Shown here piece after piece: positions 57,000 through 64,000 of a stretch of DNA of 64,000 nt. The first letter of the stretch is position 1. The number at the start of each line of letters is the position of its first letter. Origin of the DNA: Trichobilharzia szidati (taxonomy: Eukaryota > Platyhelminthes > Trematoda > Strigeidida > Schistosomatidae); contig OX235277.1 in the NCBI GenBank assembly GCA_944472155.2, positions 7,140,804-7,204,803 of the forward strand, given 5' to 3'. The notes beneath the pieces are model-generated. The model was not told the DNA's origin, did no database searches, and saw only the letters and a program-made list of their open reading frames with translations. The position numbers were made by a program, and so were the translations under genes.

Positions 57000-57800
57000 T
57001 ATGTGTAATTTGATTGAAGTTCCATACATTTATTCCCCTTAATGAATTTGAAGTAAGCGAGAACAACAACGGTTTTCGCAGAATAAAGTGGTACCATCAT
57101 TGTTGATTTCGTTGCCTTCTCATCAGTTGCTTACAGGCCAAAGTCATTATTAAATATATCTACAAAAACAGTTTTAACATACTTGCACAGAGTTCATTTT
57201 AAACAAAAATCAATCGATCAATATACGCATACAGTAATAATATATACATATATATATATGCAATATTAAACACTATTCCGAACAATAATACTCATACATA
57301 ATGGAAACTTTTCAGCATTACGCATTCAGATGAAAGAGAGATGAAAATATCCAGTTACCAGGGCAAAGAGAGACTGATAACCGCTTCTTTCTGAACGCAC
57401 AAGTCAGGTTTCAGGTGATTGATGGAAATGGCTTCAGCAAACTTCAGGAGAATTGAACTCTTTTGCCTATTGATCATTTTGAACGATCTTACGATATCCG
57501 CCTTATGACCCGTGTCAAGGAGATGCATGGCGATGGCACTGTTTAAAGCATTTGTTCCCTTTAGACAACGTAGGCTTTTTGGTACATGTTCAGAAAATTG
57601 GAGGTATGCCCTTCTTTCTTCTGTTCTTCCAATGTAACTACTCCCGCAGATACATGTAAATTTGTATATATAGAGTTGGAGTTAACATGAGAAGGGTATC
57701 TATCGACTTTTGACTGCACCAAAGAGCATGTTGTTTGATGGACGGGAAGTAACTCAGCTGCAGGATAGGCTCTGGCTAGTGACATACTTGCACAGAGTTC
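57000..57800 (-). mobile_element. Penelope-like element, inverted partner
   Basis: Terminal repeat at 57000-57240 and GIY-YIG remnant at 57330-57790 (minus: 'KVDRYPSHVNSN', 'LNMYQKAY'). Mirrors 54740-55160 and 56130-56395, so the two form a large inverted structure. The frame is broken where YIGRT should be. Confidence 0.8.
57100..57132 (-). ncRNA. Hammerhead-like core, inverted copy
   Basis: Minus CTGATGAG (57126-57119), AAGGCAA, CGAAATC (57111-57105). The core residues equal those at 56233 although surrounding bases differ, which suggests selection or shared ancestry. Confidence 0.5.
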
Positions 57801-57841
57801 ATTTTAAACAAAAATCAATCGATCAACATATGCATACAGTA

Positions 57842-58765
57842 ATAATAATAATTCGCTTTATTCCAGAAATAGTACTAATGGTACATTGTGGAATTTTCAG
57901 CACATATCTACAATATTTGCATCTAATTTTATCAAACATTTAAAAGGAGTGTTTTAAAAATAAATATAAAGACAACAACAACAAAAATACACAAAACAAC
58001 ACAAAAATAATTTTAAAAAAAATTCCGAAAAAATACCAAGAAGTAGAAAGGAAAATAAACAGCATATAATATCTCAGTATTGGGTAGTGGAAGCTATGAT
58101 ATGATTATGCATGGTGACAATAAAGCTATAGTCATACAAGAAGTTATGAAATGATATTTAAGAGTGTTTATCGTCAAGATGATCAGTTAATTTGGTTGAA
58201 CAACACTTAACAATCATAAAGTAACATTTCAGGGTTGTTGTTTTGTTTTTTATTGTCAGGTCTAATGCAGTGTTTGTAGTGGTAGTGTGAGTAATCCTGC
58301 ATAATACAAAATGATTGTCAGTTAATATTGCTGAAAAAAAAAATAAAATAAGAAAAAACAACAACAAAAACTAATAATTACATGATGGTTAATGACAGGA
58401 CAATTTTGTAATACTCATAGTGCTAATACAGTCGGAACCAGAAGATACACAAAAGAAGGAATACAGTAAAGTACAAAAAAGTAAGCCAATGCTAATAATT
58501 TAGGTAGCTAAATATGTTTAAGAAGGAGTTCACTATAGAATACAAATAGAGAAATAAAAGAGCCTAAAATTATGTTATTAACAACAAAGCAATTCATAGG
58601 TTTCGCGCTTAACATTGTCTCTATCGCTTAGAACACGGGCCGAATATGGTATCGTTGAGTTCCTGTACTTGGTTGTACGAGTCAATATATAATATGTATA
58701 TCCAATCAACGAAACTATTGAGACCATTTGTCAACAGTTTGATCTTCTCCCACTCCCAGAGTGAC
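57842..58765 (-). mobile_element. YADD-type non-LTR element, 3' end
   Basis: 57842-58330 closely repeats the 3' UTR of the 45433 element (CGCTTTATTCCAGAAATAGT, TTTATCAAACATTTAAAAGG). 58600-58765 repeats the coding end (AGAACACGGGCCGAATATGG). The middle is unrelated or rearranged. Confidence 0.75.
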
Positions 58766-59689
58766 ATTCGTTCGTCGATTGAAACTTTTGTGGGAAACTA
58801 TGAGTATCCTGAACAAAACTCAGTCATCAGACTATTCATATTATTACATAACTACTTTTAACAACTCTTTGTAACAACTCATCATCTTTGTTACTACCCT
58901 AATCTCATTAACACCTATTTTTCTTGACTGATTTTGTATTACGTAACTCCAATTACCAATCTTCACCTGTTTAGTTAAAATAACTATAACCGATTGTATT
59001 TTTGTTTGACAAACTTTATGTACACATACATAGAAAATAACACATTCATATTTGCGATTGTACAGCTAAGAAAATGAATTCGCCGAAAAGAGACTCTTCG
59101 CTGAACTGCGTGTTTTGTTTTCATTAATGCCTGGATGGAGATTATACATGAAATATAAAATATTCCTGTACTTATATGTGTAATAAGATCAAAGTTCGTC
59201 GAGTAAAAAAAAGAAATTGAAGAGAAAGGGTCACAACAACATTTTTGAGACTGCCTTAATTACTAGAATATTGTTAATACACAAATGAGATATGAAAAAA
59301 CTCTGTGAGTTAGGCTCATGTAGTGAAATAATTGATATAAGAATAGAACTTGGGCACTGTGGTGGTAGAGTTTAACTCCATTATGGATAAAGTTTCATTT
59401 TGATAAAGTGTCACACAGTGTGTTATACAGTAACATTGTGCTCGAGACGTGGTCATCAGTAAGCATTACTGTATAACACCACCACTGTGTGATTTTTATC
59501 AAAATAAAATTTTATCTATAATGCAGTCATGTAGTGAAAATTATTATAGAATTCAAGTTGGCTTAATTTGTAGAGGTTAAGTACAAGTAAATGCATAATA
59601 ATAGCATTATTACTATTAATAATTCGTTTTATTCTAAAACATTACTTACGACACAGTATGGAATTCTAAACATTTCGTACAATATAATG
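58766..59689. other. AT-rich, contains a foldback at 59378-59526
   Basis: No gene seen. Arms 59378-59433 and 59466-59526 are inverted copies (TTATGGATAAAGTTTC against its mirror, TGTTATACAGTAA against TTACTGTATAACA) with a ~32-base spacer. Possibly a MITE. Confidence 0.6.
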
Positions 59690-61260
59690 AAGGCATATTT
59701 TGTATTTGCCAATGAATGAAAAACAAAACGATATTGTGGTTTTTACCGACGTTTCGCTATTGAATGCTGCTGCTAATAGCTTTATCAAAGTAGTAATATT
59801 AAACCAGAATTTACAAAATCTCAGCGTATATATAACAAAGAGTTAAGATGCGAGAAAATAGACTAATTAGGTCAAGTTAAAAGGACATATTGAAGGTCAA
59901 AATAACAATGAAGATCACTAAACCAAATAACAAAGGTGCTTCTACTAAACGCTAATCCTAAACATCATAATTTTGAAAATACGTCTAATCATAAAATTCT
60001 AGTTACTAGCAGTTTGAACAGACATGAAGGTGTGATGTTAGCTGATGCATAGGAAATCCTGATTAATAAATAAAAAATGGATATGTATCACTAATTATTA
60101 ATACTTGGTCAAAATTCTCGACTATCCCTATCTTCTTATGAAGTCGTTAAGAAATATTTTACAACTGTTTACCCACACACACATGCACACTCTGTTTAAA
60201 GTGTTTAACAAAGGTAGACCAATATTTGTAAGTCCGAGGTCAAATTTTGAACACAGTTCATAAAATTTTGTTTATCATACTTGTTGAATGACTCATGATT
60301 GGACAAAGGTTTTAAAAACAAGTGATGTTCCTTTTATATACAAACCTCTGTTATGTTAATTTCGATTAATTTCCATGAAGAAGTTCGGACCAGATTGCCG
60401 AACTCAGGAAACGTTGGAATTACTCATTTCAATCTCGCTGAGATTTTACAAATGTTTACTTCTCACTCGGCGCCCAGATACTTCAGAACTATTCTGTCAA
60501 ATCTTGACCACAGTTCATTTGAATAATAGCACATCTGTTATGATATCAAAACAAAGTTTACTAACTTGATCGTCGTTCTTCAGTATGGGGTCATTTTTCG
60601 TTGTCAAACTGGCCAATTGGTAAAGATAACAAAATCGGGTGTAAATTGTTGGACTTAATAATCGTTTAAAATTGTAAAAGCAGCGTGTGTTTACATAATG
60701 AAAGTGCTTATCACATTCGTGATGATTTTGTCACTTCATGCGCGAAGTCGGTGGTGTTGTAACCAGGTCAAATTCTGTTTTAGTTCATCATTCACATTCA
60801 GACAATTTGGATTCCACTTGATGTGAAGTGCTTCTGATATTAGACGACATTCTTTGTGACTTCTGAAAATCCCCTGGATTACTATTTCAATATTGTCAAG
60901 ATCAATTTTTTGACCTGATTCTACAGCGTGTAGACAAGCTATGGCTGATGATTTTTCAAGCTTTTCTAGTTCACTAACTGGATTTCTCGGTGGTTGAACA
61001 GCTGCTCTACGGTGTTCATTTCCTCTGATTTTGATTTCTCTCTGGTGATGTTTGTTCGATATATAGCGCATCACATTCCAAGCAAGCATTTTATTTTATA
61101 GACACAATTAGATAGAGAATCTTTAGGGATTTTGTCTTTCATATGGACAAGGTTGCTTTGTAGTGTGTGTGTCTGATGTCTTGAAGAAAACTCTGATTTC
61201 GAGCTTATTGATTACTCTTCTGATATCGTCTGAATACTTTATTATAATGAATATCATATA
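59690..61260 (-). mobile_element. Penelope-like element, minus
   Basis: Terminal repeat at 59690-59935 matches arms of the 47732 element. The GIY-YIG frame 60736-61089 has 'VMRYISNKHHQREIKI', 'RRAAVQPPRNPVSELEKLEKSS' in part, 'VESGQKIDLDNIEIV' and 'EALHIKWNPN'. The spacer in between (59940-60540) has only short frames. The hammerhead-like stretch at 59748-59790 keeps GAAACGTC. Confidence 0.8.
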
Positions 61261-61539
61261 CCCAATGCCTAAATTTTTTCAAACTGTTTAAAGTGAACTT
61301 GGTTTGGACATACACCATTTCGTACAATATTTCATCTAATTTTCTCAACGACAACAAAAGACAGTACAGGGTACAGGTAACCAAATTGACCCTTTGGGAC
61401 TGGGGAAGCATATGCTCTGAATGGCCTGGAGAACAACTGAAGTCAAAAGCCTGGATAAACTTTAGGTGGTGAATAGCCATCTTCTTCTACAACAAAATTG
61501 ATAAAACCCTCAAGTACTGGTTTTTTTGGGATTTTGTTC
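61261..61539. other. No feature recognised
   Basis: Continuation of AT-rich DNA beyond the Penelope-like element. 61205-61300 resembles 47690-47760 in part. Confidence 0.35.
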
Positions 61540-61845
61540 GATTGGATGGAGGATTTCATCATAAGCTGACATCAGTTAGAGAACCACTGGAGAACCTGCC
61601 AGGGAGTACTGGACAGCTGTTTCCTCCGTCCTCGTTTGGGACTCTTCTACAGTACGCACCCACCGGGATTCGAACAAGCTCGCCTTATAATCAGAAGCTT
61701 CTGGGTTCGAGCCCTGGTGGGTGCGTACTGCAGAAGAGTCCCAAACCAGAACGGAGGAAACAGCTGTTCAGTTCTCCCACGTTTTACAGTGGTTCTTTAC
61801 CTGATGTCAGCTCATGATGAAATCCTCCATGCAAAAACCACAAGG
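61540..61845. repeat. Short foldback element
   Basis: Terminal repeats (GGAGGATTTCATCATAAGCTG ... CAGCTCATGATGAAATCCTCC) surround a compact tRNA-like core, only ~300 bp in all. The long interior of the 40345 copy is absent. Confidence 0.8.
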
Positions 61846-62055
61846 TTGATAAGGAAACAGCCTCTAGGACTGTCTAAAGAACTTGTCACCTGTAACACAA
61901 ATACTGTTTGGAATAAAGCTGTTATTATTATTATATTGTAATAGGCTGGGGGCTAGATGTCCCTAAATATAGCTCTGTCTGCCTCTAAGTGTGGAGCGAC
62001 AATTTATTGTTACTATTAACCTGTCTTAGTAATTCTTATCTGATAACATGATTAA

Positions 62056-62915
62056 CTAATAATAATAATAATAATAATAATTTGCTTTATTCCAAAACAG
62101 TATTTGTGATACAGAATGGAATTCTCAGCATTTTGTTTACTACAGTATTGCATCCAGTTAATACATTATCAATAAATAAAATTCTACATAGATTAAGGAA
62201 ATCTCAGTTCATTATGACAACAACATATTGGCATGTCGGTAGGAAAGCCAGAGTTGAACAGTGTTTGAAGGTATTAAAAATGTAGGTGCTATCATATTTA
62301 CTGGCGTAAGTGGGAGAAAGAAACAAAGCAGCACATAACGGAAAAAAGAGAGAGAGAGAAAAGGAAAAGTAAGAAAGAAAATGTTGTACCTATAAATGAT
62401 ATGAGCTGGAAAGATGAGGTCCAGTTGTTCTACTGATTATTTAATGAGTTATAGGTGTCACGCCTAATGCTTTCTTTATCGCACAGAACACGAGCTAAGT
62501 AGGGTATGGTTGAGATTTTGTATTTGCTGGTGCGAGCATATAGTTTTCTATATAGGCTTCTGGTTTTGCCTGATGAGATGCAAGAGGAGAGTTGTGAGTG
62601 AAGAGGGTGGTGTGAGTTAGATAAAATGGATTTGGCCCATTTTTCACATGAGTTCGTGTGCCTGTCAACCAGAATATTAACAAGCTGGTTAAGTGGCACG
62701 TTGCTTACTCTGCTGACAACCTTTAACATCCTGCGTAATATGTTATAGTCTTTCTTCAGTAGCCCGGGAAAAACTAAGGGGAAACAATATAGAATAATAA
62801 GCAGGATGCAAGAGTTAACGAATTGTAAGAGTAAGGGTTGGGGGGGTTATTCCAGAATGTCTTAACTTCTTGATGTAGAAGGTAAGACGGAATATTTTAT
62901 TAGAAAACTAAGAGT
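62056..62915 (-). mobile_element. YADD-type non-LTR element, C-terminal end
   Basis: AAT microsatellite and TTTGCTTTATTCCAAAACAG at the 3' end. The minus frame 62430-62729 has 'MLKVVSRVSNVPLNQLVNILVDRHTNSCEKW' in part, parallel to the end of the 45951 frame. The RT core is absent. Confidence 0.8.
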
Positions 62916-63089
62916 AGAGTTAAGTATTATCCTCAGTACTTTAATAGTACTGAGTGCCTCATTACTTTGTTAATTTGCTTGATATTCCAGCTTCTCTTCT
63001 TTTATATGATATGGATTAACAGATGAAAATGGGGTCAAATAATTCGAAATGTGTTGTGCAATTACATCAAATTTTATTCTTATAAGGTA

Positions 63090-63760
63090 CTTTGAATGAA
63101 AGACAAATTCAGCGGAGAAAATTGTCTTTATCGACGAAATCATCTTCAGAGGTTGTACAGTCGTATTTATATTGAGTAATGGGGGGTGACATGATTGATA
63201 TAATTGCTCGGGAGTGGCTTTAGAAGTAGAAAATAAAAGTTGTAGATTACGTAGTACTCAACGTCAGAAAGGAAAAATGGTTAGAAATTTGATAAGGTTA
63301 AAATTGCTTTTGAATGAGAATAAAGGGAACGACTAGTGAAGAGTTTACGACCAAGGTAGAATAAGAGACTGGACAAACGTTTTCTGTATACAGAGTTCAG
63401 GGTTGTATTGACGAATTGCCAGCGCCTCCACCATACACAAAAGCCGACACCTGACGCCCTTCGTACCATTTGGCTTCACTTTGTAGATGATCTTGAAAGA
63501 CGACTCTGGTACAGCTGCCTGGCTTGAGTTGACCAAGTGCTCGAGAATTGACCTAGTAATTGTCTCGCATTGTCCTTTTGCTAACCGTTCCGGATAATGT
63601 TCAGAGACGTGTTTGGAAAGTGCGCACTTTTTATGGCCAATATAATTAGCTCCACAGGAGCAGGAGGCGAATTTATAAACACACATTGAGGAGGCCCACA
63701 GCGGCCAAAACTCTAGCCAAAAAATATTTTCAACTAACATTTAACTACTCATAAGTAGAA
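63090..63760 (-). mobile_element. Penelope-like element, GIY-YIG domain
   Basis: The terminal repeat at 63105-63240 matches 37228-37404. A 131-codon minus frame (63345-63740) reads 'SSMCVYKFASCSCGANYIGHKKCALSKHVSEHYP' in part, 'SILEHLVNSSQ', 'FKIIYKVKPNGTKGVR', 'MVEALAIRQYNPELCIQK'. GIY-YIG Tyr residues are present, with YIGHK instead of YIGxT. It is the least broken relative of the 37410 copy. Confidence 0.85.
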
Positions 63761-64000
63761 CATTAGTTTGAACCAAAAAATTAATTGGAATAAAGTGAAA
63801 GTTCCCATTTACGTATTTATGAAAAACAAAAGAAAGTACCAGGAAAGAATTTTCGTTTCAATAAATCATTTTTCCGATTCTACAGTTATACACGTTTTTC
63901 TCAGATAATAATGAGTTGTTGAGAGAGGAATGGGATTATTACAATTCAAGAAAGATGCATAAATTATAATAAAAGCATAGAAAATGTAATAGTATGAAGA
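63761..64000. other. Possible further Penelope terminal repeat
   Basis: AAGAATTTTCGTTTCAATAA and CCGATTCTACAGTTATACAC loosely resemble the terminal repeat at 56440-56520. The window ends here. Confidence 0.4.

Noticed and set aside
1..64000. CRISPR arrays, bacterial operons, integrated viruses
   Set aside because: No regularly spaced short repeats, no gag/integrase or capsid-like frames; all RT-bearing sequences are non-LTR or Penelope-like.

Overview
This is repeat-rich, AT-rich trematode genomic DNA, almost certainly Schistosoma. Three things point there: tRNA-headed repeats that carry a Sm-alpha type hammerhead ribozyme, RTE-, CR1- and Penelope-like retroelements of the schistosome kind, and genes whose 5' exons are split by introns of 31-47 nt while their later introns are kilobases long. 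There is no operon-like gene packing. I identified no second copy of a host gene and no CRISPR or bacterial feature.

Two host protein-coding genes can be reconstructed from homology and splice sites. On the minus strand, 813-2297 holds the 5' end of a DmX-like/rabconnectin-3 gene: 4 exons and about 198 residues, running off the window start. On the plus strand, 23304-41170 holds a complete nine-exon gene of 306 residues. It is a homologue of human C11orf54/PTD012 (DUF1907 zinc ester hydrolase) and keeps the HxH...H zinc site. The two genes face away from each other across about 21 kb of transposon remnants and a tandem array.

Layout:
- 1-660: two tRNA-headed SINEs and a foldback hairpin.
- 813-2297: DmX-like 5' end.
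- 2395-5340: minus-strand CR1-like element with a PHD-finger ORF1.
- 6700-10435: further CR1-like fragments.
- 10558-18090: array of a 1971-bp unit, three almost identical copies between two diverged partial copies.
- 18230-22830: an RTE tail, then a long decayed CR1-like element.
- 23304-41170: the C11orf54-like gene. Its five large introns hold RTE, CR1-like and Penelope-like pieces, SINEs, Sm-alpha/hammerhead repeats, foldback elements and a decayed 18S rRNA fragment.
- 41455-64000: only mobile elements were recognised: RTE tails, a YADD-type non-LTR element with related tails, several Penelope-like elements with GIY-YIG domains and inverted terminal repeats, and foldback/tRNA-like elements.

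The most unusual signals are catalytic-RNA-like folds in three different repeat classes: Sm-alpha, a foldback family whose inverted terminal repeats look like a hammerhead with C3 changed to A, and Penelope-like terminal repeats with CTGATGAG...CGAAA cores. The 1971-bp array, the RTE-18S rRNA junction and the CR1-like element ending about 100 bp from the DmX-like start codon are also notable. All alignments here were made by eye against remembered family sequences, and element boundaries are approximate.
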